Numbered from the stretch's first letter, positions 1 to 10,219 are shown. The stretch is 64,000 nucleotides of DNA from Peromyscus leucopus (GCF_004664715.2 NC_051073.1:65849664-65913663), one strand, 5' to 3'. A program made the numbers and translations. The notes: generated by a model not told the origin, from the letters alone.

Positions 1-711
1 CCTTGGCCCATGCCCAGAGGCACTTTTCATACTAGGCCTTGAACTCCAAGGCTAAGATGGATAGATGCCCACAAAGACAAGGAGACTAGAAGGCATCTGG
101 GTTAAACAGACACTGTTTTCTCCAGTCCAGGACGGACTCAGGAAGGAAAGTAGGGGCTCTATGTGACGTTACATCTCTTCATCGTCTCACTCAGCCCTTC
201 ACTAATTCAGCCAGGTCTTCAGCAGACACGTTTCAACAGCTGCTCTGGGCCACACATCTGGCTCCCACGTCCTGGGGAAGGGGAAGGAAGGGCATCAATA
301 TCGGTTAATTTGTGCACAAGAAGTCTGTCCAGAACGCCGAGAGAGTCAAGGCAAGAAGCAAAGCCAATTTGCGGCCTGGGAAGCAGGAAGGGGAGCTTGG
401 GATTGGGGTCAGGAGGGCAGTTTGCAAAGCACCAGCTTGGGTACTTCCTGTTAGAATCACCTGGGCAATGTGTCTCAGCCAATCGGAGAGTGGGAAGCAG
501 GTCTGCACAGCTCTACAGCCCAGGACAAGGTGACAGCAGGCTCCCCGTCCGCGGACGAGGCCTCCCTTGCCTTCTGATTACGTCTTTGCATGTTCTCTCA
601 GTGCTTCAGAATCAAGAGAGAAATCTAATGTTCCTTTATATACATAAGGATATCAATCCCACCGCGAAGTCCTCTCCAGCCTCATCTAAACCTAATCTGT
701 CCCCCCTCACC

Positions 712-712
<1 letters not shown>
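1..712. other. Unique sequence, no gene recognised
   Basis: No recognisable gene or clear repeat. The open frames here overlap each other on both strands and do not resemble a known protein. A short stretch near 430-460 (AGAATCACCTGG) recalls the MER20 DNA transposon, but alone it is too short to call. Confidence 0.5.
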
Positions 713-768
<56 letters not shown>

Positions 769-772
769 ACAC
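713..772. repeat. (CA)n microsatellite
   Basis: About 25 CA units, nearly uninterrupted, with one T interruption near the right end. It keeps a reading frame open as a Thr-His repeat, which is an artefact of the repeat. Confidence 0.97.
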
Positions 773-849
773 GCCTCTTGTCTCCAATACCACCACACTG
801 GGAATTAGGATGCCAACATAAGATCTGGGGTAAATATAATTCAGTCAAC

Positions 850-925
850 TGCAGGGAGTTTGTTAAAATGCTGACTCTGTACTTCTTCCTTAAACCTCCT
901 GAGTCAGGCTCTGGAATGTTCTGGA
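850..925 (+). mobile_element. Possible MER20-like DNA transposon fragment
   Basis: GAGTTTGTTAAAATGCTGA followed by a GAGTCAGG and GAGAATCTGC pattern resembles the middle of MER20 (non-autonomous hAT-Charlie). The fit is partial and the ends are not visible. Confidence 0.35.
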
Positions 926-1094
926 GAATCTGCTTTGGGGTTGTTAGCTATGCCGAGGTTGGAGAAGGTGCTCGATAGGATGCTGTAGACAGCTGTATCC
1001 TAACAGCTGTTTCTAGGGAGCGTGGGAGCCAGAGCCAGTGAGTTCACAAGAGAGCATGGAGTCTAGCTGCAGGGAGAGGCTCAGCGTGCCACAA

Positions 1095-1253
1095 TTTTTT
1101 TCTTTTTTTTTCTGAGACAGGGTTTCTCTGTGTAGTTTTGATGCCTGTCCTGGATCTCGCTCTGTAGACCAGGCTGCCTTCGAACTCACAGAGATCCGCC
1201 TGGCTCTGCCTCCTGAGCGCTGGGGTTAAAGGCGTGCACCACCATTGCCCGGC
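1095..1253 (-). mobile_element. B1 SINE, cricetid type
   Basis: Read on the minus strand, this is a full-length 7SL-derived B1: GCCGGGCAATGGTGG head, Pol III A/B box region, central GAGGCAGAGCC and a poly-A tail (the T-run at the left edge). The right half carries the GATCCAGGACAGGCATCAAA segment typical of cricetid B1 rather than the mouse consensus. It supports the host assignment. Confidence 0.93.
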
Positions 1254-1410
1254 GTCATGCCACATTTTTGTGATGTCTCTAAGACACGAGCCCTTGACTG
1301 ATGTAGAGCTGAGTAAAAGGTGGTTAGTAATATACTTTTGCAAAATGCATAGAAAGAGCCCTACATTGCATGTCTTAATCTATTTTAAAATTCTAAGGAT
1401 TCTCTCCTTT

Positions 1411-1427
1411 AAAAAAAAAAAAAAAAA
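1411..1427. repeat. (A)17 run
   Basis: Uninterrupted A17 followed by an A-rich tail. It may be the remnant tail of a retroposon, but no body is recognisable upstream. Confidence 0.9.
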
Positions 1428-1557
1428 CAAAAACTAAAACATGGTATTTTCTGATGTGGTGTCCTATATGTTGGGCCCATACCCTCCCACTGAACTCCAC
1501 CTCTGGCACAACTTTCTGTTTGTTTCTAAGCAATCATCTCCTATAAAGAGATCTAAA

Positions 1558-1693
1558 GGCCGGCATCAGCGCACACCTTTAATCCCAGCATTTGAGAAGC
1601 AGAGGCAGGATCCTTGAGTTTGAGGCCAGCCTAGTCTACCGAGTGAGCTCCAGGACAGCCAGGGATATACAGAGAAACCCTGTCTTGAAAGAA
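1558..1693 (+). mobile_element. B1 SINE
   Basis: CCGGCATCAGCGCACACC head, CTTTAATCCCAGCA box, GAGGCCAGCCTAGTCTAC and CCAGGACAGCCAGGG centre, then GAGAAACCCTGTCTTGAAAG end. Several mutated CpGs suggest an older copy of the standard (not cricetid-variant) type. Confidence 0.93.
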
Positions 1694-1745
1694 GGGACGG
1701 GGGGAGGAGGGAGGTAGATTTAAATAAAGAAAGACACCCATGCTA

Positions 1746-2105
1746 AGCTGGTGTGGAGATAGCTCACTTGGTAAGATTCTTGCCTCACATTAGGGCCTGA
1801 GTTCAGGCCCTAGCACGCACATAAAGAGCAGGGCACAGGGCCATGCACTTGAAATCTCAGGGTCAAGGAGGCCAAGAGAGAACACTTCCTGGGGCTCCCT
1901 GGCCAGCCAGTCTAGCTGAATGGATGAGACCCAGGCTCAGTCAGAGACCCTGTCTCAAAAATCAACCCGGCTAACAAACAAACAGCCAACCAATGAGGTG
2001 AACGGGTCCTGAGGAAGGACATTGAAGGCTGATCTCTGACCTCCACACTTCCATGTGCACCTCCATACATATGAGCATGCACACCACCTCCAAAACAGAA
2101 GCACA
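1746..2105 (+). mobile_element. Long tRNA-derived rodent SINE (B3/RSINE1-like)
   Basis: It opens with a tRNA-like promoter (GCTGGTGTGGAGATAGCTCA, then CCTGAGTTCAGG). The body has CCTGGGGCTCCCTGGCCAGCC, GAGACCCTGTCTCAAAAA and CTGATCTCTGACCTCCACAC, ending in a CA-rich tail. The order matches long B2-superfamily SINEs of rodents. I cannot fix the subfamily without a consensus alignment. Confidence 0.7.
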
Positions 2106-2198
2106 ATGCTAGAGGTTACTGGGGTAAATAATTAAGTCAACTGGCTGTTGGGAAAACCCATTGGTTTCCATTAATTCTTAGTTCTCAGTAAAAACCTA

Positions 2199-2325
2199 AG
2201 AAAGCCGGGGAGATACGTTAGTGCACTGCCCGATAGGGTAGCATATGCCTGTAATCCAGCATAGAGAATCTTGAGTTCGAGGCCAGCCTGGGCACATAGG
2301 AAAACCTCTGTCTCATAAACCTAAG
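2199..2325 (+). mobile_element. Degenerate B1/PB1-like SINE
   Basis: AGCCGGGGAGATAC...GCATATGCCTGTAATCC, TTGAGTTCGAGGCCAGCCTGG and ACCTCTGTCTCATAAACC mark an old 7SL-type SINE with an internal deletion, immediately followed by an ID-like element. The pair could be parts of one composite. Confidence 0.7.
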
Positions 2326-2420
2326 GACTGGGGATGTAGGTTAGTGACTGGGCACTTACCTAGCCAGTTCAAAGCCCTTGTTCAACCCCAAGCACTGTAG
2401 GAGAAAAAAAGAGAGAGAAG
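2326..2420 (+). mobile_element. ID SINE (degenerate)
   Basis: ACTGGGGATGTAGGTTAGTG...CTTACCTAGCC...GTTCAACCCCAAGCACTG is the tRNA-Ala-like ID body with A and B boxes, followed by an A/G-rich tail (2400-2440). Divergence and a broken B box argue against a functional tRNA. Confidence 0.75.
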
Positions 2421-2439
2421 GGAAAAAAAGGGGAGAGAA

Positions 2440-3250
2440 AGGGTTATGAGAGCAAGGTCACCCCCATATCAGACCGAGCATGTGGTTTGTAATCAGAGTT
2501 GGAAGAGAAGAAATTTGGGGTTCCCTTGCCAGCCATTCTTTGCTTCAACAGTTCCTGGGGACTATTTGAGCGAAGAAGACAGACACAGCCCCTCCCTGCT
2601 CCATGGCCATCCATACTCTCTGAGGGAAATGATTCAAGTGATTGACAGATTGCAGTCAAGTTTGGTGTTTATCCTCTCTTGGTCCCTTTGTGTCCTTAGA
2701 GACCGCACCTAGCCCAGGCTGGAGGGCTTGCTGATGCTGAGACATCCGTGTTGCCTTCACTGTCAAACATGTACAGAAGCATCGGGTGGATTGGGCGGCT
2801 TAGACTGTGTTCACTTCAAAAGCGAGATCTAAAACAAAACAAAAATGCAAAGCCTTATCCAGAGTCAGGTGGGAGAGTTGGCCAATAAGAACCTGCAAAC
2901 TGGCTGGTATAATGATTCAAATGGCAGTCGTCCAAGGCCACAGGGGAATGTGGAGACAGGTGTGGTATGGGAAGAGATACTGTTGCCATGTGAAGGAGCA
3001 GGGGCACAGTGGAGCCACAGAAGCCATCAAGGAACAGGGTTCAAGCTGGACCTTGAAGTCCAGGTATTATTCTCCTAGGACTTCTCAGTTCTGAAGTTCA
3101 ATTCTGTTCGATTCATCCAAACCAGCTAGACAGATCATCACGTCACCCAATCAAACCAGCTAGGCAAACGATCATGTCACATCACCCTATCACCCTGAAG
3201 GGTGACAAGCTGTAGTCAAGATTGTAAACAGAAGTAAAGAGTCTGTCTGC
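2440..3250. other. Unique sequence with a short tandem duplication
   Basis: No gene recognised. At 3115-3184 a block containing AAACCAGCTAG, ATCAT and GTCAC occurs twice in tandem (about 34 bp each). It is followed by a small hairpin TCACCC-TGAA-GGGTGA. Confidence 0.5.
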
Positions 3251-3352
3251 CCACCAGATGTGGTGGCAGACACCTTTAATCCCAGCAGGGGCAGGTGGAT
3301 CTCTGTGAGTTCCAGGACAGCCAGGGCTACATAGTGAGACTATCTAAAAAAC
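3251..3352 (+). mobile_element. B1 SINE, internally deleted
   Basis: CAGATGTGGTGGCAGACACC and CTTTAATCCCAGCA are joined to a shortened middle (GGGGCAGGTGGATCTCTG), then TTCCAGGACAGCCAGGGC. The GAGGCCAGCCTGGTCTAC segment is missing, so the copy is about 100 bp instead of about 146. Confidence 0.88.
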
Positions 3353-3632
3353 AAATGAATCGGGATCTCCTTCTGAGAGTTCACACCTGAACTGATATGA
3401 CCGGAAATATCAGGTCACTTCCAAAGCCTTCCCACTAATCACAGTGTATTCAGGTAGACATGAGTGTCTGGGCAAGGTGGCATCCAAATAGAATGCTAGC
3501 ACCATTGCCTTCCAGATTGAAGCATGAAACACGAGGCTTTCCAGGCAGAGATTGTACGTATATATTAAAATAATAAAATTAATTTTCCCCTCCCAAACTA
3601 ACACACATTCTTTGAAAAAAAAAAAATTTAGG

Positions 3633-3825
3633 CAGGCTGGTAAGGAGAGTGTAGAGACACAGGAGGACCAGCAAGCTGGCACAGATCGCTAGAGTTTGTT
3701 TGATCTCTGGGACCCACATGGCGGAAGGAGAGACAACTCTTGCAAGTTGTCCTCTGACCTCCGCATGTGTGTCTTGGCACATCCCCCCTCCCCCAGATAA
3801 GTAAATAAATGTAATAACCATCCTA
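3633..3825 (+). mobile_element. B3 SINE
   Basis: The B3 signature is present: CTCTGGGACCCACATGGCGG, AAGGAGAGACAACTCTTGCA and AGTTGTCCTCTGACCTCC, then a CCCCC and AATAAATAAATG tail. The tRNA-like head is degenerate. Confidence 0.88.
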
Positions 3826-3829
3826 AAGA

Positions 3830-4300
3830 GGAAAACACAGGGAAGGTAAACAAAGGCGCTTACTCTCCTTATTGGGTGTTTTTCTTGCTTTTCTTCACGG
3901 CCTCCAAAGTTCGATTGTTTTATATCTGTGATCATTTGTGACTTGCTCTTGTCATTTGACAGGATGGCAAAATAAAAATCCTTATAGCTTTATGTGAGTG
4001 TGTTCACCATTTATGCTCTGTGGTCTTCTTAAGCATGCGGCTTTTTTAAAAAATTCATTTTTCTTAGGTAAGAGACTTTGTAAAAGTGGAATTGACAGTA
4101 GAAGAGAAGAATGTCATCAAGACTCTCAAAGAATATATCGTGACATTTTCCCTAAAGGGCACAGTGCTTTTTATTTTTACTGTATAACAGTGCATAAGTT
4201 CAATTCTGAATTATTTGCCATTATTTCTTACTTTAAACACAGTCGAAACAAAGAATTAAGACTTTGATCATATCCGATTGGGTCAACAGAAAGCATAGGT
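3830..4300. other. AT-rich unique stretch
   Basis: No repeat or gene recognised. An AT-rich block (3990-4260) lacks SINE signatures. A polypyrimidine tract followed by TTCTTAG (about 4060-4068) resembles a splice acceptor, but the downstream frame is short and unlike any protein I know. Confidence 0.4.
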
Positions 4301-4307
4301 CTTCTGT

Positions 4308-4372
4308 TGGTGTGTTGGGGGTCAAATCCAAGGCCTCCCACATGCTGCTAAGTCCTGGCTCTTACTACAGAC
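4308..4372 (-). mobile_element. Possible ID SINE fragment
   Basis: GTCAAATCCAAGGCCTCCCA and CATGCTGCTAAGT resemble the antisense of the ID body (GGCCCTGGGTTCAATCCCC). Only about 60 bp remain. Confidence 0.4.
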
Positions 4373-4399
4373 CCATGTCTGTACCAGAAAGCAGTCACT

Positions 4400-6010
4400 C
4401 TGAATAGCAACAGTCCTGCACCCTCACCCTGGACGGCACAGTCCTTTGCCCATAGTGTTCATTACAAACCCTTGCAGAAACTGGCCATGGACAGAAGCTC
4501 TGCACTGGCTTTTAAATGGTTACCAGTTCTCTCTCATTGCGGCCATGTCTGCAAGGCTTAGCTTCAGAGGCACGTCTTACCTTAGCTTGTGGAAGTGAGG
4601 GTCTCCAGGGCCACTGTCCTTCATTAGAGTGACTGAGAATGGGCCAAGTTTACTTACACATGGGCCTGATCCATTACAACGTGAACTTCCAAAATGACGG
4701 CCCCTCCCTTTTAACTGCTGAGTTGGGGACTCAAGTGTCCCCCAACTGTCCTGGGGGTCTTGGACCTTTGATCTGCATGTTGTATCTGGTAGTTATGAGT
4801 CTCCTTATTCAAACCACTGTGCACAGAGGATTAGAGTCCTGCTTCTAGAAGCCCTGGCAAGTAGCAGCGGCAAGGGACCATTCTGCTTGGTGGGGAAGGT
4901 GGGGGGGCAGTGAGGGGTGACTCCCGGAGCAGGTGGCTTATTTCAGGAATCCAGTGGGAAACAGACAATAAGGAACTGCTCCACTCTGATGGGACCAGAG
5001 GAGCCAAAGCAGTGACTATTTCCCAGAGTCCCTTAGTCAGCAGTGTCTTCCGGTACATGCAGTCCACTCTCAAGGGGAGAGCACTGAGAGAGATTCACTC
5101 CAGTCTTCCTCTGGTGTGAGCCAGGAACCTCCCTCAAGTGTCTGCTCTACAGAACTGTGAAGGGCCTTCGGGGTGTCTGGAACCACAGGTGTGTGCCACA
5201 GTGTCCGACTCACTATCTTTAGCAGGCCAGTTGACCTGAAATTTAGCCCATGTTAGTTTCAGCATGCCTGCCCTCCCTAAAATGCGGGGGACTTCCCTAG
5301 CTCTCTCTGCGAGCAGAACTGTGGTCAGAACAATGAACTAACGTGACTTAGAATTAGGTGGAGCAAGTGTCAGCTCGGCTTTTATCATATTGGATGGCTG
5401 GTTACTTACTGAGAGCAAACTCTATACCTGGCGCTGGCCAGAGCGCCCGTGGTGGAGAAGCAGAGAGTGCAAAGCAGGACTCCTGGTGAAGGTGCTGGTG
5501 GGCTGTGGGCATAAGAGGGGCTGAGAGGGAGGTCTGTGAGCGATGGGAAAGGGGTAGAAACAGGACAGAGACCCAGAGAATGTGCCGAAAGATGAGGTGT
5601 GGCCCAGCTGTTGCAGGGAGTGTCCCACTCTGAGGTTGGCTTTGTCACGTGACCCAAGGGTGTCCCTGAGAGTCTCAGACCTCACTCAGCCCTTGCAGAA
5701 CCAGCCCACGGGGAGGCCCTTCATGCTCTTCCACGGGCACGGGCCCCCTGACGAGGTAGCTTCAGAGAATGAGCCTGTCCGCTCCCCCCTCCACCCTCTG
5801 ACTGGCTCCCCTGGGGCTGCAATGGCGCGCCCCTCCCTCCTGGAGGAAGTCAGTGCTGTGAGGTACATCAGGACACCTGGGGCCCCAGTGATGGTGACTC
5901 ACTGTGTGCCCCCTGGGCAAGTTTTTTCATCTCCTTGGTTCCTTCCTCTTTCAGAACTGGAGCGGACCCTTTGTAGTTATAAAGGCTTGGTGGTGATTAC
6001 TGGAGAACTG
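4400..6010. other. Unique sequence, no gene recognised
   Basis: Mixed GC content with no SINE. Several overlapping open frames on both strands (for example 5406-5868) do not read as a known protein. One frame continues into the downstream GTGTGC repeat, which argues that it is fortuitous. Confidence 0.5.
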
Positions 6011-6012
6011 CA

Positions 6013-6100
6013 GTGTGTGCGTGTGCGTGTGCGTGTGCGTGTGCGTGTGCGTGTGCGTGTGCGTGTGCGTGTGTGTGTGTGTGTGTGCGTGTGTGCACGC
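6013..6100. repeat. (GTGTGC)n hexanucleotide plus (TG)n tract
   Basis: About nine GTGTGC units grade into TG and then GCACGCGC. The 88 bp are an unbroken alternation of purine and pyrimidine, the sequence type that most readily adopts Z-DNA. Confidence 0.96.
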
Positions 6101-6323
6101 GCTCCTGTGTTAGGCTTGCTGTTTAATAGGGTGTTAAGGCAGCAGGGAGGCCATCCTCCCCTCCCCCCCTCCCACACGTGTGTGTCTCATTACTGTCAGG
6201 AGGCGTTAAGATGGCCCCATGGAGATGAGAACAAACCCCTTAATTAGGCACTGTTCCCACATCCAGAGAGGGACCAGCCCGGGCCTGGCTGCTCTGGCAT
6301 TGTGGGGAGCCTATCCCATGGGG

Positions 6324-6374
6324 GCAGGAGGGCATAGGAGGGCGCAGGAGGGCGCAGGAGGGCGCAGGAGGGGG
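6324..6374. repeat. 10-bp minisatellite (GCAGGAGGGC)n
   Basis: About five tandem units of a decamer, the first diverged (GCATAGGAGG). It is GC-rich and G-biased on the plus strand. Confidence 0.9.
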
Positions 6375-6379
6375 AGGGC

Positions 6380-7045
6380 TGCGGCCAGGGCATCTGAAGG
6401 ACTCAGCAGGTTTACACTTCGCTGACCTGATGGATGAATGGGGCCCTGTCCACCCACAGGGGGCCTGGAATCTTCAATTACGGCAATTACATCAACAGGT
6501 CGGAAGGGCAGCACTTTCCACTGAAGAGGTTCAGGGCTTTAAAGAAAAAAAATCCTAAAGCCACTGTTTTCCCTGCTTTCTTTTAAGGGGACGAGGCCGA
6601 TCAAAGATGACCCCATCTCCAGTCTAATTGGGCCATAGGTAGAAAAGAAAGATGTGGCTGGGTTTTGTGTGAGAGCTGGCTGGCACGCGCTCACCCACCT
6701 CTGGCTCCTCTCCCGTTCGGTTTTGTGTTTAGAGACCCCGGCTGCACATGCCTTGTACCTATCACTTTTCTGATGATAAGACATGGTGCCTTCGCCTCCG
6801 AGTCTCCCAGCATGCTGGGCAGTAGAGCAATCAAGAAGGATGGATTCCTCAGAAAAGCCACTTGAGTCTCTCTAACCATTTGTTTCCCTCATCAGTAAGG
6901 TCAGCACACGGCTGTCTATCTATCCTTGCGCGCGCTCCGAAGGGTCTGTCCAGCGGCAACCACCTACCCCCACCTCGCTGGGCATTTTCTTTCACTCGGC
7001 CACCTGTTAAGTAGTTAAGATGAAGTAAGATCCTTGCACCGACGA
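6380..7045. other. Unique sequence, no gene recognised
   Basis: No SINE signatures. It contains TTCAATTACGGCAATTACA (6473) with two AATTAC homeodomain-type cores. This may be regulatory, but conservation cannot be judged from one sequence. Confidence 0.4.
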
Positions 7046-7049
7046 TAAA

Positions 7050-7175
7050 CCGTTGTCCCTGAGAATTTGCTAGAAATGTAGGTAAGTAGAAATCTGCATT
7101 TTATTTTCCAAGCTCTCTGGGAACTATGTGGACACACTAAAACCCAAGGAGTGCTTTTCTAGACTGAAACTTGAC
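7050..7175 (+). mobile_element. MER20-like hAT transposon remnant
   Basis: GAGAATTTGCTAGAAATGTAG, AAATCTGCATTTTATTTTCC and AAGCTCTCTGGGAACTATGT follow the order of the MER20 core (GAGAATCTGCATTT, then CAAGCTCCCAGGTGAT). Terminal inverted repeats are not preserved. Confidence 0.5.
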
Positions 7176-7179
7176 ACAC

Positions 7180-7960
7180 TGGACCTAAGCGAGCAAGTAG
7201 CAGGGAGCCTGGAGCTTGTTTCCATCTGAAAATGAAGATTTATTCTCTCCTACACGAGGGGTGCTGTGAGGCCCGGCGTGGCGCAGTTTATCATTGCAAA
7301 GATATTTCACTCAGCCCCTGGGCAAATCGATCGATGGACATTTGCTGAACAGCACTCTCAGGTAGGCTTGGGGCTCGTAAAATATATTCTCTCCTAAGGA
7401 ACAATCGGGAGTAGTCTAAAGGTGGAATGTTTAAAAGAACTACCTCCCATGAAGTGCGGTAACACCGGTCAAAGGTTTATGCTTAAAACAGAGGGAGACG
7501 AAGGAGAAGGGACTGAGTCTGAAGTTCAGCTGGGTAGGCTGGGAGGGCTTCACGGAGGAAGTGACATGGAGTCGCTTCTGTGGAGGAGTGGATGAGGCCA
7601 AGCAGACCCTCTAGGCAGAGGCCAACGTAAGCAAAGGCAGCAGACTGTCATCCCAGAATCTCATAAAAACCGGGACAGCCACAGTCTATTTGCAGATATG
7701 ATGCCACGGCTTGATCAATAAGTGCAGCAGAACTTGATTGGTAAGTCCAGTGAGAGAAGAGGTACTTTGGGTCAGTTCCATGAGACCCACTGTCTGGTTG
7801 ACTTTAGGTTCTGGCTCTTCATGATGCAAGTTACTATTATATTTATTGTGCTGTTAATTATTTAAGAGGAATGTTCCCTCCAACTCCTCATGGAGTCTAC
7901 TGACTGAGGTTTACTGATGGTGTCACACTCTGTTTCCTGAGAGTTTTAAGATCGAGCTGA
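7180..7960. other. Unique sequence, no gene recognised
   Basis: No recognised repeat or coding exon. A run of possible GATA sites and ATCGATCGAT lies near 7290-7340. Confidence 0.4.
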
Positions 7961-8126
7961 GCTGGGCGGTGCTAGCACACGTCCTGGTCCCAGCACTTGG
8001 GAGGCAGAGGCCGATGGATCTCTGAGTTCGAGGCCAGCCTGGCCTACAGAGTGAGTTCCAGGACACCCAGGGCTACACAGAGAAACCCTGGCTTGAAAAA
8101 CAAAAACAAAGAAACAAACAAAATCA
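7961..8126 (+). mobile_element. B1 SINE
   Basis: GAGCTGGGCGGTGCTAGCAC head, CAGCACTTGGGAGGCAGAGG, TTCGAGGCCAGCCTGG, GAGTTCCAGGACACCCAGG, CACAGAGAAACCCTGGCTTG, then an A-rich AAC/AAAC tail. Full length and standard type. Confidence 0.95.
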
Positions 8127-8427
8127 CATTGAGCATTGAGGGTTAGGTAAATAAGGGAATAGGTCTCCAGACACGTGATTTATGAATATGGCCTTTTTGA
8201 AAAAGCAGGGGCCACCCACGTTAACCGGACATTGTGCTGTGGGCATGTTTAGCTAGTCACCAAAGCTGTCACCTAGCATCACTGGGGTTTGCCACTGCCT
8301 CTCTCCCCTGTCATCTCCTCAGTGTGTCCACAGCAGCAGCCAGATGTGTGTGGCTGCCAGTCATGGGACAGAAAAGGAGACGCCGTGGAGGACACAGAAA
8401 ATGCCTCCCATAAGAGGCAACTTACAT

Positions 8428-8583
8428 CCGGGCAGTGGTGGCACACGCCTTTAATCCCAGCACTCGGGAGGCAGAGCCAGGCGGATCTCTGTGAGTTCCA
8501 GGCCAGCCTGGGCTACAAAGAGAGATCCAGGAAAGGCACCAAAACTACACTGAGAAACTCTGTCTCGAAAAACAAAACAAAAT
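8428..8583 (+). mobile_element. Young B1 SINE, cricetid type, with target-site duplication
   Basis: Full-length B1 whose right half reads GAGATCCAGGAAAGGCACC and AAAACTACACTGAGAAAC, the cricetid variant. A 13-bp direct repeat GAGGCAACTTACA flanks it exactly (8414-8426 and 8584-8596). Intact TSDs indicate a relatively recent L1-mediated insertion. It is the best single clue to the host lineage. Confidence 0.97.
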
Positions 8584-8599
8584 GAGGCAACTTACACCC

Positions 8600-9534
8600 T
8601 GGATCAACCAAGAGTGTGGGGGCCATATCTTCTGAAGGGCTAATGTGATGTGGAGTCTTTAGTCACAGCTAGTGGGACGAAGTGGGTGCATCCGTGGGGC
8701 TGCATGCAGATGCAGAGTCACTTCCTGGGACGTGTGCCAAGGCAGCATGGGTTTGACCAGAAGGTGAGCTCTCAGTGGCTCCCCCAGGCCATCAGGGTTC
8801 TTGGTCTCTCGTGGACTGCTGTCACAGTAAGGGCAAGGACTGAGGTGGCAGGGTTTCTTGGTAGGTGAGGACAGCAGCATGCTGGATTTCCAGGTTCCTC
8901 CTGCTTGGCTGTCAGTGATGAAGCTAAAGGCAAGGACTTTGTGTTGCTGGTATTGGATTGCACCCTTGGGTGCTGAGTTAAAATTTAACCAAACTTGCAA
9001 ATGAGGGTTATCTGTTGGTCTCTGGCACAGACAGCAGGGCGGAGGCTTTCCACACCATTGCTCTCAGAGTTGACGCTCACTCTATTTGGGAACACAGGGA
9101 GATGATTACCCGTCACTGGTCCTTTTCAGTGTATGGGGACATAGGTGGACAGGGTTTAGGTGACCCAGGGCACTGATGCTCTAAGTGGATCTTTGCTGTG
9201 AATCTGGCAAGCGACTATGTGATCCCACAGACTGAGCTTGAGATTAGGAGCCAGGCCTGACTGGATTCAAACACATGTTTCTTATCAGACAGCCTAGTAC
9301 TTGGGACAGCGCTTCGCTGCTTGAGATTCACTTTCCCACTACCACAAGAGTGGTCTGCCTTTGCTGAAGGATGCCACTGTTGGGTAGCAAAGAATCATGG
9401 TGTGAGCCAGTCCCCAAGGAGCCTAGGGCTTGAAAATCAACTGCCTTCGGTTCATGAACCCAAATCAGCATCAGAGCTGAAGACAGGAAGGCTCCACCCT
9501 GCAGAGCCATGGCCACACATCTATCCTTAGAAAC

Positions 9535-9535
<1 letters not shown>
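8600..9535. other. Mostly unique sequence; possible MIR core
   Basis: No gene recognised. At about 9241-9290, ATTAGGAGCCAGGCCTGACTGG and then TTCAAACACATG resemble a MIR core. The match is short. Confidence 0.4.

Positions 9536-9581
<46 letters not shown>
9536..9581. repeat. (TG)23 microsatellite
   Basis: Pure TG repeat on the plus strand. About 120 bp downstream lies a CA tract, so the two can pair on the same strand. Confidence 0.97.
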
Positions 9582-9583
<2 letters not shown>

Positions 9584-9621
9584 CATTTATATATATTCAA
9601 CTGTGAAGTATTTATTGTATT

Positions 9622-9694
9622 TACACACTCCAGTTTCAGGAGATCCAACCCCTTCTTCTGGCATCTGAAGGCACCAAGCGCGTGCGCGCGCGCG

Positions 9695-9737
<43 letters not shown>

Positions 9738-9795
9738 TGCCCAGACATGCTTGTAGGCAAAAACACCCATACACATAAAACAAAACCAAATGAAT
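9622..9795 (+). mobile_element. B2 SINE 3' half with expanded simple repeat
   Basis: ACTCCAGTTTCAGGAGATCC, CTTCTTCTGGCATCTGAAGG and CACCAAG, then TGCTTGTAGGCAAAAACACC and CATACACATAAAAC are the 3' half of B2 in order. The usual GCACGCACACGGTGCAC segment is replaced by the GC/CA tract at 9678-9735. The tRNA-like 5' half is missing. Confidence 0.88.
9678..9735. repeat. (GC)n(CA)n tract inside the B2
   Basis: 58 bp of unbroken purine-pyrimidine alternation: GCGCGTGCGC, then about eight GC units, then about 17 CA units. Strong Z-DNA-prone sequence. Confidence 0.96.
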
Positions 9796-9859
9796 CTATT
9801 GGGTTTACATAGCTGTTCTGAGAGCCCTGTTATGTGGGATGTCTTGTTTTAGTCAGGAT

Positions 9860-10140
9860 GGGTTAGGTAATGAATGCTATGACAACAAACAAGCCCCAAA
9901 TCTCAGTGGCTGGAGGCAACAAATATCCATTCCTCGTGGCATTGCTCTTTAGTAAAGAATCAGCTGCTGCTGCTGCAAGTCTGGCCTGTGTCCAGCACCG
10001 CAGTACGGTACACAGAAACCACTGCGGCCGGGGAAGAGAGGGTGGAGACTCCCGCATCTGCCGGGAAGTGATACCTGCTGCAGTCCATGCTTCACCAGCC
10101 AGAGGATGTCAAGTCGCCACACCTAACTTCAAGCGGGCAA
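9860..10140. other. Unique or old-repeat sequence
   Basis: GACAACAAACAAGCCCCAAA and TCTCAGTGGCTGGAGG resemble a common old mammalian interspersed repeat (CCAAA-CTCAGTGGCTTAAAACAAC type) whose family I cannot name. No gene recognised. Confidence 0.35.
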
Positions 10141-10141
10141 T

Positions 10142-10219
10142 TTAAAAAAAAAAAAAAAAGAAAGAAAAGCACACTGAAGCCAGGTAAACAGTCAGAGGGA
10201 ATAGATAGACAATGTCTAA

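Noticed and set aside
430..460. MER20 fragment (AGAATCACCTGG)
   Set aside because: Only about 30 bp match; too short to separate from chance.
6013..6177. ORFs encoding Val-Arg or Thr-Arg repeats
   Set aside because: Pure translation of the GTGTGC/TG repeat.
9328..9789. 153-codon minus-strand ORF
   Set aside because: Passes through TG and GC/CA microsatellites and a B2 tail; not a protein.
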